A stretch of DNA of 64,000 bases from Staphylococcus pettenkoferi (GTDB lineage Bacteria; Bacillota; Bacilli; Staphylococcales; Staphylococcaceae), in the NCBI RefSeq assembly GCF_026659735.1, contig NZ_JANSKK010000013.1:1-64000 (forward strand), written 5' to 3'. Positions 56,757-64,000 of this stretch are shown here, one piece after another. Both the position numbers and the translations under genes were made by a program. Each line of letters begins with the position of its first letter. Within the stretch, counting starts at the first letter, position 1. A model generated the notes under the pieces. The model made no database searches, was not told the origin of the DNA, and saw nothing but the letters and a program-made list of their open reading frames with translations.

Positions 56757-57674
56757 TTACGCATCAATGGACGTGATTTGTACTTGTTGTCGAATTTGAT
56801 CGATGCTGTCCTTTTCCGCTAAATCATCATTAAAGGCTGTTGCAGTACCTGACGCCACGGCTTGAGCAAAAGCTTCTTCGATAGATTGGCCTTGATCCAA
56901 TCCTGCAACCATTCCGGCAACTGTGCTATCTCCTGAACCTACTGTGTTAACGGCCCGTCCAGTAGGCACTTGCGCTTTCAACCGTCTTTCAGCATCCATG
57001 TAAATCGCACCTTCTCCGCCTAGAGAAATAATGACAGATTGTGCGCCTTTCTCGAGGATATGTTGGCCACAACGTACAACGTCTTCATCAGATTGAATGG
57101 TCGTGTCAAACATCATTTCAAGTTCATCTTTATTTGGTTTGATGAAGCGTGGATGGTAATCCAATACCGATTCCACTAGTGCTTTTTCAGCATCTACCAC
57201 AAACTGTGCCCCTGTATGACTTAAGATTTCGACAATTTGTCGATACGCATCTCTAGGCAAACTTTTCGGCATACTACCAGCAATCACGACCGTGTCCTGT
57301 TCAGTTGTCTCACGCATTTGTTGTAAAAGGGCTTCAAATTGCGCTTCAGTCACTTGAGGTCCTGGCGCGTTAATTTCGGTTTCCGTACCTGTTTTCAACT
57401 TAATATTAATACGCGTATCTTCAGACGTTTCGATAAAACGCGCTTCAATCCCCTGACTTTCTAATTGTTCACGTATAAATTGGCCCGGGAAACCACCCGC
57501 AAAGCCAAGTGCTGTTGTGGGCGTATTCAACGTCTGTAGCACACGCGATACGTTGATACCCTTTCCACCTGCAAACTTCTGCGTCGAAGTTGCGCGATTC
57601 AGTCCTTCAAGTTGAAAGTCTTCTGTATAGACCACATAGTCAATAGAAGGATTGAGTGTCACCGTGTAAATCAT
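56757..57674 (-). CDS. fruK: 1-phosphofructokinase
   Basis: This cytoplasmic kinase converts fructose 1-phosphate to fructose 1,6-bisphosphate. The 305-residue PfkB-family protein has GGKGINVSRVL near residue 37 and the catalytic NTVGSGDSTVAGMVAG near 250. It lies between the regulator and the transporter of the fructose operon, overlapping fruR by four bases (ATGA). Some staphylococcal annotations call it fruB. Confidence 0.95.
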   Translation of the reverse strand: MIYTVTLNPSIDYVVYTEDFQLEGLNRATSTQKFAGGKGINVSRVLQTLNTPTTALGFAGGFPGQFIREQLESQGIEARFIETSEDTRINIKLKTGTETEINAPGPQVTEAQFEALLQQMRETTEQDTVVIAGSMPKSLPRDAYRQIVEILSHTGAQFVVDAEKALVESVLDYHPRFIKPNKDELEMMFDTTIQSDEDVVRCGQHILEKGAQSVIISLGGEGAIYMDAERRLKAQVPTGRAVNTVGSGDSTVAGMVAGLDQGQSIEEAFAQAVASGTATAFNDDLAEKDSIDQIRQQVQITSIDA

Positions 57675-58429
57675 GTTAAACCTCCTATCAAATGATACTG
57701 TTGAGCATATGACTGAAACCCGTCTAACGCGGTTATTTGTTCAGAAACGAGAACCGACACTGAGGAAGTTATCGGAACCGTCGCGAAATAAACTTTGTCA
57801 TATTTCGTATGATCAGCTAGAACGTAAGTGTGAAAGCTAAAGTCAATCGCATACGCTTTAATCAATGCCTCTTGTTCATCTGGCGTCGTTAAACCGTGAT
57901 GGAGATCTAAACCGTTGATACCGATAAAAGCTTTGTCAAAGCGATATTTCTTCAACGTTTCCAACGCATTAACGCCTACAGTAGCTAATGTCGTCGCTTT
58001 AACTTCACCACCTAATGTTAACGTCTTGAAACCATATTTCAGTAACTCTTCTACATGTGTTAACCCATTCGTCACAACCGTTACATGGTTCGCTTTGATA
58101 AATGGAATCATCTCCAGCGTTGTCGAACCAGCATCGAGAAAGATACAGTCATGATCTTCAACATATTCAGCTGCTTGACGCGCAATCTCTTGTTTCTCTT
58201 GTAAATTACGCGTGCGTTTGTCTGCGAGTTTCGCCTCTGTTACCACGGATTGATTTAATGCCGCGCCACCATGAACACGCGAAAGCTTGCCCATCTGTTG
58301 CAGTTTGGACAAATCTCGTCGTACTGTCGACGCACTACTTCCAGTATGATCAACCAACTCTTGTAAGGTTAAGAATTCTTTATTTCTCAATTCAGATAAA
58401 ATCATTTCATGACGCTTCTCACTGATCAT
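57671..58429 (-). CDS. fruR: DeoR-family regulator of the fructose operon
   Basis: The 252-residue protein has an N-terminal winged helix (MILSELRNKEFLTLQELVDHTGSSASTVRRDLSKLQ), the DeoR-type signature, and a sugar-phosphate-sensing domain with FLDAGSTTLEMIP and VTNG. It should control fruRKA and respond to fructose 1-phosphate, by analogy with other operon-linked FruR proteins. It is the first gene of the operon. Upstream lies a 448-base gap with two repeats. Confidence 0.93.
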   Translation of the reverse strand: MISEKRHEMILSELRNKEFLTLQELVDHTGSSASTVRRDLSKLQQMGKLSRVHGGAALNQSVVTEAKLADKRTRNLQEKQEIARQAAEYVEDHDCIFLDAGSTTLEMIPFIKANHVTVVTNGLTHVEELLKYGFKTLTLGGEVKATTLATVGVNALETLKKYRFDKAFIGINGLDLHHGLTTPDEQEALIKAYAIDFSFHTYVLADHTKYDKVYFATVPITSSVSVLVSEQITALDGFQSYAQQYHLIGGLT

Positions 58430-58565
58430 CGCTCATCCACCTCATTTCACTTTTATTATAATGTCATCGCTTTCATAATTCAATCATTTTTAACCAAATT
58501 CATTCAAAAACAATCATTATACACGCGAAAATATTCCAAAATCTGTCAAAATTCGTATAAAAAAT

Positions 58566-58680
58566 GAGAGCAAGACAGAAATCTAAGATTTCGTAGTCTT
58601 GCCCCGCAAGGAGAGCTAGGATTCATAAGAGTAGAAATCCTTATGAATTCAGATCTCTACTGCGTCTCTTAAAGTATTTT
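58566..58680 (+). repeat. Family B repeat, copy 3
   Basis: The first hairpin reads GAGAGCAAGACAGAAATCTAAGATTTCGTAGTCTTGCCCC. The second is GAGAGCTAGGATTCATAAG pairing with CTTATGAATTCAGATCTC, quite different in sequence from copies 1 and 2 but again a hairpin. The third is mostly lost (TCTACTGCGTCTC). A family A copy follows 22 bases later. Confidence 0.75.
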
Positions 58681-58701
58681 ATCTATATTACGTAGCTCGA
58701 A

Positions 58702-58763
58702 GAATGGATTGTCGTTGTGGTCTAGTTCCATCAAGCATTTCAAGTACACTTTGAAAATTTACT
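58702..58763 (+). repeat. Dispersed intergenic repeat, family A, copy 3
   Basis: GAATGGATTGTCGTTGTGG through TTTGAAAATTTACT matches 1-62 at about 53 of 62 positions, with mainly transition differences. It lies in the gap between fruR and the YbaK-type gene. Confidence 0.75.
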
Positions 58764-58877
58764 AATAATTAATTGTAAGCGTATTCTTAACTCACTTCGT
58801 ATATTAGATTAACGTTTCTAATTCTAATTTCTTCCTATATTATATTTATTCTAACCTTCGAACGACACGTTCTGCTT

Positions 58878-59363
58878 CTAAATCACACTTTGTGTAATAT
58901 CTGCATACTGACCTTCAACGACGGTGATTAAAGCTTGTGGCGCTACTTTAATTTGTGTGCCTCGCTCACCACCACTAATGTAGATATAAGATAACAACGT
59001 CGCTGTCTCATCTAGCGTAGTAGGAAATAAGCGTTTCATTCCTACTGGGGAACATCCCCCTCTGATATATCCGGTTACTTGTTTCAGATCGCGCATCGGC
59101 ATGAGATTCAGTTTCTTCTCATGTACTGCCTTAGCAGCCGCTTTCAAGTCTAATGTCTCAGTCACAGGAATAACAAAGACGTAATGCTCATGATTCGCAT
59201 TCTCTAATACGAGGGTCTTAAAGACATGTTCTGGATCTTCTCCTAAACTATGCGCAATCGTTTCACCATCTTGATGGAAATCTTCAACTTCATAATAATT
59301 AACTTCAAACTCTACATCCGCGCGCTCCAACATGCGCATCGCATTAGTCTTTTTACGTTTCAT
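58878..59363 (-). CDS. ybaK: YbaK/EbsC-type aminoacyl-tRNA deacylase
   Basis: The 161-residue protein belongs to the YbaK group that hydrolyses Cys-tRNA(Pro) made in error by prolyl-tRNA synthetase. Landmarks are FKTLVLENANHEHYVFVIPVTETLDLKAAAKAVHEKKL, with the catalytic Lys of the family, and GYIRGGCSPVGMKRLFPT, the substrate loop. The ATG at 59363 is set by AAAGGAGGAGG just upstream; a start at 59426 would include that site. It follows the PepSY-like gene by 63 bases and may share its message. Confidence 0.88.
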   Translation of the reverse strand: MKRKKTNAMRMLERADVEFEVNYYEVEDFHQDGETIAHSLGEDPEHVFKTLVLENANHEHYVFVIPVTETLDLKAAAKAVHEKKLNLMPMRDLKQVTGYIRGGCSPVGMKRLFPTTLDETATLLSYIYISGGERGTQIKVAPQALITVVEGQYADITQSVI

Positions 59364-59426
59364 ACAGGCCTCCTCCTTTCTGTCATTAAAAAATACAAAC
59401 AAGCGCAATAACTTGTCTGTATTCAT

Positions 59427-60122
59427 TCAAATCGTAGGCTCTGCAATAGCTTGACCATGAGGCGTCACTCTGATTTTGTACTCCAAATGCTTTGTAGGTT
59501 GTACGAATACATAATGCCAACCTGACTCGTCATGGTCTCTCTCCCTATATCTATCCAAGTCACGATTGTAAGTTTGTGCTGCAGTTCGCGCTATAACATC
59601 CGCTTCTCGCTCATCTATTTGAACGTGACTTAACTTTGGTCGTTTCTGAATTTGATCATAGAGATGCACGTGCAAGTGTGGATCGACCGTTACTCGTTGA
59701 TAGTTGTTAGGACGCTTGCTATCTAAAAAGGTGAATACATAGTATGGCTCACCCTTAGAAGTTTGTGCAAGTGTATAGTGATGATAACGTAATTGCATAT
59801 GCGCGTTCTTCAAATGAGTGTCGGCTGCTTGTTTCGCGCGTTGTAACGTCGGAAGTTGAGACAGGTCACTTTGATTTGCTGAGGCTTTAATCGAAGTAGC
59901 CTCTGAATCCTTATGAGTCACTTGTTTTGTTGCCGCGTGAATCTCAGGATGCAACTTGAAATGCGCTTTCTTGTTCATAGATACGCGTTCACCAGTACAT
60001 CTAAAGATCAATTCATGCAACTTACATAACGCCTGGTGATGCGTGGCGATATAGATGAGACCAATCAAACAACTCGCCAATACGAAGGCAAATAGCGATA
60101 ACATAATATTTTTTCCATTCAT
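59427..60122 (-). CDS. Membrane-anchored protein with two PepSY-like repeats
   Basis: The 231-residue protein has one N-terminal membrane helix (about 6-27) and an external part. Two similar segments (KGEPYYVFTFLDSKRPNNYQ... near 125 and SGWHYVFVQPTKHLEYKIRV... near 205), each following a helix, look like PepSY-type folds, often seen in peptidase-inhibitor or wall-associated proteins. This is a structural impression, not a firm match. The region is rich in His and Gln. It occupies the place between fruR and norA that I recall holding an unknown gene in S. aureus. Confidence 0.7.
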   Translation of the reverse strand: MNGKNIMLSLFAFVLASCLIGLIYIATHHQALCKLHELIFRCTGERVSMNKKAHFKLHPEIHAATKQVTHKDSEATSIKASANQSDLSQLPTLQRAKQAADTHLKNAHMQLRYHHYTLAQTSKGEPYYVFTFLDSKRPNNYQRVTVDPHLHVHLYDQIQKRPKLSHVQIDEREADVIARTAAQTYNRDLDRYRERDHDESGWHYVFVQPTKHLEYKIRVTPHGQAIAEPTI

Positions 60123-60288
60123 CTGCCAAGAAAGTACTCCTTTAGTATTTCCTATATCTTACCACGTACTTAACACATTTATTGTAATATAGTTTGCAAT
60201 TTAAAATAAACGTAATATAGGTAATATAAAGGTAACAGACGCCCTCATTTTACTGGTGTTTTTCAACATCACATGCCTACACGTTCTC

Positions 60289-61443
60289 TTAAACTTTGCG
60301 CTTACGTAAGGCTTTTTCAATAAAAATCACACCGATACCTAAGACCATCACTAACGTAGACATGTAAAGCGGAAAGTTATAATTCACGTCGTATAATCCA
60401 CCTGCTACGAGCGGGCCGATAAAGTTTCCCATACTCGTAAAGGTTGAGTTGAGTCCTCCTGCGAAGCCTTGACGGTTACCCGCGATGTTTGAAAAGTAAT
60501 TCGTTAACGCAGGACGAATCATATCGAAACCGATAAAAACGACGAAACTAATAATCATAATCGTCCAATAGTGATTGGCGAAAGTTAATGAAATCAAAAT
60601 AATGCCTGAATAAACTAATGCATAGTTAATAAACGTAAGTTCTTTCAAATACTTCATAAACTTATCAAATAGCAAGACTTGGAAGATAGCGCCGAGTATA
60701 CCACCGCCTGTGATGGCAATCGAGATATCGAATGGCTGATAGTGCGCTTTGTCCGCAGTGTATAATGGGAACAGTGTTTCGAACGCAGATAAACCGAAAG
60801 CAAGAATGAGCGTAATTAACACAGGTGTCACGAACACTTTCCAATTAATCTTGCCTAACACGTCTGTTTGATAGTGTGTAAAGCCAGCCTGCGTATGATG
60901 TTTCGGGTTGTGAAGTAACGTCACTGAAAGAATGAGTGCTAACACACCTGTCGTCCCAGCCATGTAGAACGGCAAACGGTGAGAGAACTCGGCCAAGAAA
61001 CCACCTAAACCAGGTCCTAGAATAAAACCTGAATTAATGATGGCAGACATATAACCAAAGTTCTTTGCTTTATCTTTCGGATTTGATATATCCGCAATCA
61101 TACCTGTTACACCAGGCATAATCATACCGGCACTCCAACCACCAAGCACACGTGAAACGATTAATAATGAGAATGTGTGGCTCGTCGCAAAGAGAAACTC
61201 AGAAATTGAGAAGAGGACGAGACCTATACAAATGATGAGTTTCTTCCCTAACTTGTCTGCGAGCGTGCCTCCAAATGGTGAAATAATCATTTGGGCTAGT
61301 GCGAAGACGGCTACAAGTATACCGAGGTCGCTCCCTTTTAACCCTAAATCTTTCAAATAGACTGGAAGAACTGGAATCACAAGACCAATACCTAGAAAGA
61401 CAAGAAAGATATTAAAGTATAAGATGAGAAATTGCTTCTTCAT
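60289..61443 (-). CDS. norA: Multidrug efflux transporter NorA
   Basis: NorA is a proton-driven 12-helix major facilitator that exports fluoroquinolones, ethidium and other cationic drugs. The 384-residue protein is close to S. aureus NorA over its whole length: VPVLPVYLKDLG, SPFGGTLADKLGKKLIICIG (MFS motif A), GVTGMIADIS, and FIGFDMIRPALTNYFSNIAG. Its presence is normal in this chromosome region; resistance depends on expression level. The start is an ATG with GGAGGAT upstream. Regulation by MgrA and ArlRS is known in S. aureus but cannot be seen here. Confidence 0.95.
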   Translation of the reverse strand: MKKQFLILYFNIFLVFLGIGLVIPVLPVYLKDLGLKGSDLGILVAVFALAQMIISPFGGTLADKLGKKLIICIGLVLFSISEFLFATSHTFSLLIVSRVLGGWSAGMIMPGVTGMIADISNPKDKAKNFGYMSAIINSGFILGPGLGGFLAEFSHRLPFYMAGTTGVLALILSVTLLHNPKHHTQAGFTHYQTDVLGKINWKVFVTPVLITLILAFGLSAFETLFPLYTADKAHYQPFDISIAITGGGILGAIFQVLLFDKFMKYLKELTFINYALVYSGIILISLTFANHYWTIMIISFVVFIGFDMIRPALTNYFSNIAGNRQGFAGGLNSTFTSMGNFIGPLVAGGLYDVNYNFPLYMSTLVMVLGIGVIFIEKALRKRKV

Positions 61444-61623
61444 ATAGATCCTCCAATCCTATAATGATGTTATCTTTGATGTTCAACAACTTATGATTGA
61501 TACAAGACTTATCGCTCATATTATTTTATAATTTTAAACTATCCGTGCGTTACTACACAATCAATACATATTATAAGCCGTTAACCGTTGCATAAAGCAC
61601 TACATCCTAGTATCATTTAAATT

Positions 61624-61776
61624 TCAATTCTCACATCTTGTGTGGGTTTCGCGTTAGTATTTAATAATAGTTGCGCTTCATTACGACGCTACGATAATTG
61701 CGTTACATTGCGCAGTGGTGAACATCTATAAACACCAACGAAACCCGAAATGCTTAGATGTGAATTCCAATGAAAG
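61624..61776. repeat. Long imperfect inverted repeat between norA and the DUF1361 gene
   Basis: The left arm TTTCAATTCTCACATCT...GGGTTTCGCGTT pairs with the right arm CAACGAAACCCG...AGATGTGAATTCC...TGAAA. Core matches are GGGTTTCG/CGAAACCC and CACATCT/AGATGTG. A smaller palindrome (GTTGCGC...GCGCAGT) fills the loop. It covers most of the leader of the downstream gene. The rest of the 345-base gap back to 61444 shows nothing clear. Confidence 0.6.
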
Positions 61777-61787
61777 TAGGTGACGTT

Positions 61788-62402
61788 GTGAGCGCACGTT
61801 ATATCGCTCGAATCGTCTTTCTCATATTATTTGTCTTATCTTTATTTGATCACATTTTTCAATTTATGACTTTGAATTTATTTTTAGCTTATGTACCGTT
61901 CGAACTGTGCTTCCTATTGAGACTGTTTAAACCACAACATCGTTTCGAATGGCCATTATTTATCATTTTTAGCTTAATCTTTATCTTTATGGTTCCGAAT
62001 ACGTTCTACATGATTACAGATTTAATTCATCTCAAACAGTTTATCTTTAATTTCTACGCTGGCTTGAATTTAACTGAGTGGATGTATTTCACTTATCTCT
62101 TATCTGGCGTCTTTCTCGCACTATACTGTCTCGTACTCATGTTCCGTGAAATTCGTTATTTCACTCCGTATCGCTGGTTCAATCGCGCACTCATCTTGAT
62201 CATGATGTGCTTAAACGGTTTCGGTATTTACATCGGTCGATTCTTGAGATTACATTCCGTTTATCTCATTAACGAACCTCTACGTATCGTCCGTAAACTC
62301 GTAACGCAAGTTGACTTGAAAGCGATGGCCTTTGTATTGTTGATGGTCGCCCTTCAACTCTTACTCTACATCTTTATGAAAGGAGTTCGTAGCTTCAATT
62401 AA
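61788..62402 (+). CDS. DUF1361-family membrane protein
   Basis: The 204-residue protein has about six membrane helices. The MVPNTFYMITDLIHL segment and NGFGIYIGRFLRLHSVYL are typical of DUF1361 proteins, which have no known function. The GTG at 61788 is preferred because AGGTGA lies five to ten bases upstream; the ATG at 61770 overlaps the end of the long inverted repeat and has no ribosome site. It is followed directly by a second small membrane protein gene. Confidence 0.82.
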   Translation: MSARYIARIVFLILFVLSLFDHIFQFMTLNLFLAYVPFELCFLLRLFKPQHRFEWPLFIIFSLIFIFMVPNTFYMITDLIHLKQFIFNFYAGLNLTEWMYFTYLLSGVFLALYCLVLMFREIRYFTPYRWFNRALILIMMCLNGFGIYIGRFLRLHSVYLINEPLRIVRKLVTQVDLKAMAFVLLMVALQLLLYIFMKGVRSFN

Positions 62403-62403
62403 T

Positions 62404-62673
62404 ATGAATATCTTATTATTTATTATCATTATTATCTTACTGCAATTGCTCATCGGTCATCTCTGGCACAAAGTTGGCATAAGCCGTGGAGTCGCAATCA
62501 TTTTGTGCTGTCTTCCACTGGGCATCGGACTTTTCCTAATGCAGCTCTTCTACTACGAACGCCGTTATCCACATTGGGAGCTTGATAAGGCGACGAAATT
62601 GCCATTAAAGTACATCTATCTTCTGACCTTTATCGAATTCGTCGCATTATATATTTGTATTTTTAAAATGTAA
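62404..62673 (+). CDS. Small membrane protein downstream of DUF1361
   Basis: The 89-residue protein has about three hydrophobic helices and one charged loop (YYERRYPHWELDKATKLP). It begins one base after the DUF1361 stop, and the nearest GGAG is 18 bases away, so translation is probably coupled to the gene before it. No family is recognised. Confidence 0.7.
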   Translation: MNILLFIIIIILLQLLIGHLWHKVGISRGVAIILCCLPLGIGLFLMQLFYYERRYPHWELDKATKLPLKYIYLLTFIEFVALYICIFKM

Positions 62674-62678
62674 GCTAA

Positions 62679-62717
62679 AAAGAGCAGGACAATGAACACG
62701 CCATTGTCCCGCTCTTT
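62679..62717. terminator. Bidirectional terminator
   Basis: AAAGAGCAGGACAATG and CATTGTCCCGCTCTTT form a 16-base stem with one mismatch around a short loop, between convergent small membrane protein genes. Confidence 0.92.
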
Positions 62718-62731
62718 CCTTATTAACTATA

Positions 62732-63055
62732 TTAATTGAACAATCCATGCTTTTTATCCAATAAATGATTGGCATCTGCGTAAAGATACATTAACGTTCC
62801 AAACAAAGCAAAGGATAGTACAAACAATATCAACGTTAATATCGTTGCTCGTTTGAAATGTTTAATAAACGCAATAAATAAAATTCCACCATTATATAGG
62901 AAGAAAAGACCAAATAATACGAGCATAATATTAATATCCGCGAAAAAGATATTGAATAAAAGCACGATTACTGCAAATACGACAAATGGAATTCGAATGA
63001 AATTACGTTCAAATTTATATTGTCTTTCGTAATAATCTTCATTATGATTAGGCAT
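62732..63055 (-). CDS. Small three-helix membrane protein
   Basis: The 107-residue protein has an N-terminal charged segment (NEDYYERQYKFERN) and three hydrophobic helices to residue 92, then a short polar tail. AAGGAG lies upstream of the ATG. No family is recognised. It is downstream of the G3E GTPase gene on the same strand, 73 bases apart. Confidence 0.72.
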   Translation of the reverse strand: MPNHNEDYYERQYKFERNFIRIPFVVFAVIVLLFNIFFADINIMLVLFGLFFLYNGGILFIAFIKHFKRATILTLILFVLSFALFGTLMYLYADANHLLDKKHGLFN

Positions 63056-63128
63056 AATCTCGTCGCTCCTTTTCCTTAATTATACTGTAAATCATGCATG
63101 AAAGATTGTCTATTTCATGACGTTCTCA

Positions 63129-64000
63129 TCACGTAAACTGCAACATATCCAACTGGTTTCTTAATCGATTGAGATCCATTCCCTCTCCTATTAACACAAG
63201 CGTTAATGGCGCGTTCCCTTCTACCACTTCATAACTTGGCATGCCAGATGCATATTGGAAGAAATATGTAGTTTCGGGCATATCTCGAAAGCGCATATAG
63301 CCTTTTAACCGCAAGACGTTGGAAGGCAATTTCAAGATGAATTGGTAGAACAATTGACGCTGGACCGGACTTGTAAAATTGTAGACAAGACTATTGATAC
63401 CGAGATGGTGTTTCTTGCTAGACCTATTCGCCGTGCCTTTAGGGTCTTCCACAGGCTTAATCTGAGCGAGGTCTACTTGGCCATAAGATGTATACACGCG
63501 TGGCGCAAAGGTATTACTTTGAGATAACCGTTGATCGATGTGTTTCAATTGATCATCCGCAATTAAATCTGTCTTATTGACAATGATAAAATGACTCGCG
63601 GCAAGCTGGTCACCCATTAACCGTGACATATCTGATGAATACGCATCCATTGTAAGTAAATTCTGGGCATCCGCTACTCCGATAATGGTAGGCACAGCTA
63701 AGCGGTCCGTTAAATCTGGAAACTGACATGCCGTATAGATATCGAGTGGCTGAGCGATGCCTGTTGCTTCTATTATAATATGCGTCAAAGACTGATCTTT
63801 CGTTAAATCCATGAGTTGATCGATTAATTCTACGCTAGAATCACAGCACACACAACCATTCAATATTGGATACACCTTTGTTTGACTCTGCTTTATGTCA
63901 TCATCAACGTAAAAATTTCCATATTCATTAAGGATAATAGCTAATTTCTCATCATTATTTAATAATTGTTTAATATACTCATTAAGAAAGGTCGTTTTAC
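63129..64000 (-). CDS. G3E-family GTPase (CobW/COG0523), cut by the window edge
   Basis: The gene runs off the right end; the first visible residues are GKTTFLNEYI, the tail of the Walker A motif. The CVCC motif in ILNGCVCCDSS is the metal-binding CxCC of the family; IIIEATGIAQP and VNKTDLI are the GTPase motifs. The C-terminal CobW domain is present and the stop at 63129 is intact, so about 290 residues are seen and only a few N-terminal residues are missing. These proteins deliver metals, often zinc under zinc limitation; which metal here is not known. Confidence 0.88.
   Translation of the reverse strand, partial: KTTFLNEYIKQLLNNDEKLAIILNEYGNFYVDDDIKQSQTKVYPILNGCVCCDSSVELIDQLMDLTKDQSLTHIIIEATGIAQPLDIYTACQFPDLTDRLAVPTIIGVADAQNLLTMDAYSSDMSRLMGDQLAASHFIIVNKTDLIADDQLKHIDQRLSQSNTFAPRVYTSYGQVDLAQIKPVEDPKGTANRSSKKHHLGINSLVYNFTSPVQRQLFYQFILKLPSNVLRLKGYMRFRDMPETTYFFQYASGMPSYEVVEGNAPLTLVLIGEGMDLNRLRNQLDMLQFT

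Overview
The window is a stretch of staphylococcal core chromosome. NorA, LtaS, GdpS, the SstABCD iron-siderophore importer, NrdIEF, the fructose operon, MpfA and a QueCDE/PabABC block are all recognisable by sequence and stand in the order I recall for the norA-to-gdpS part of the S. aureus chromosome, read here in the opposite direction. Many proteins are close to, but clearly not, S. aureus versions, and several genes start with GTG or TTG behind strong AGGAGG-type ribosome sites. The species cannot be fixed from the window; it is a non-aureus Staphylococcus. No rRNA, tRNA, CRISPR array, prophage or intact insertion sequence was seen.

Layout. 0.6-4.8 kb: gdpS, a split threonine/serine exporter pair and pepT on the + strand. 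4.9-7.7 kb: glycerate kinase, a bacilliredoxin-like protein and a lipoprotein on the - strand. 7.9-9.8 kb: GrpB-family protein, murB and a CHY zinc-finger protein. 9.9-17.7 kb: sstABCD behind a Fur box, then nrdIEF behind NrdR-type boxes, all on the - strand. 18.4-24.7 kb: an EamA transporter with queF, two tandem POT peptide transporters and a lipid kinase, all +. 24.8-33.4 kb: a deoxyribonucleotidase, hisC, an OpuC-type osmolyte importer, recQ and an ABC-F ATPase, all -. 33.6-34.4 kb: two small + strand genes, one Asp/His-rich and one a tiny double-CxxC protein. 34.9-43.2 kb: a Fur-box-controlled pair of ABC transporters, ltaS and pxpBC, all -. 43.3-47.7 kb: pabABC (-) and queCDE (+) behind a preQ1-I riboswitch. 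47.9-51.5 kb: small membrane proteins, a CsbB-type glycosyltransferase and an aldo/keto reductase. 51.7-61.4 kb: mpfA, nagA, fruRKA, a YbaK-type deacylase and norA, all -. 61.8-64.0 kb: DUF1361 and small membrane proteins, and a G3E GTPase cut by the window edge.

How the genes work together. Iron limitation is read by at least two Fur boxes: one ahead of sstA, and one overlapping the -35 of a good promoter ahead of the two half-exporters. Deoxynucleotide supply has its own NrdR-type boxes. Queuosine precursor synthesis is split: queCDE sits under a preQ1 riboswitch with its own terminator, while queF follows an EamA transporter whose upstream region carries a LexA-like dyad. Folate precursor (pABA) genes lie divergently beside queCDE; both pathways draw on GTP.

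Most of the window is ordinary core genome. What looks least described lies between the genes: two dispersed repeat families, one of which folds into hairpins whose arms change together between copies; two long inverted-repeat elements; and the regulatory sites around nrdI/queF and the Fur-box ABC pair. I did not find a convincing new multi-gene system.
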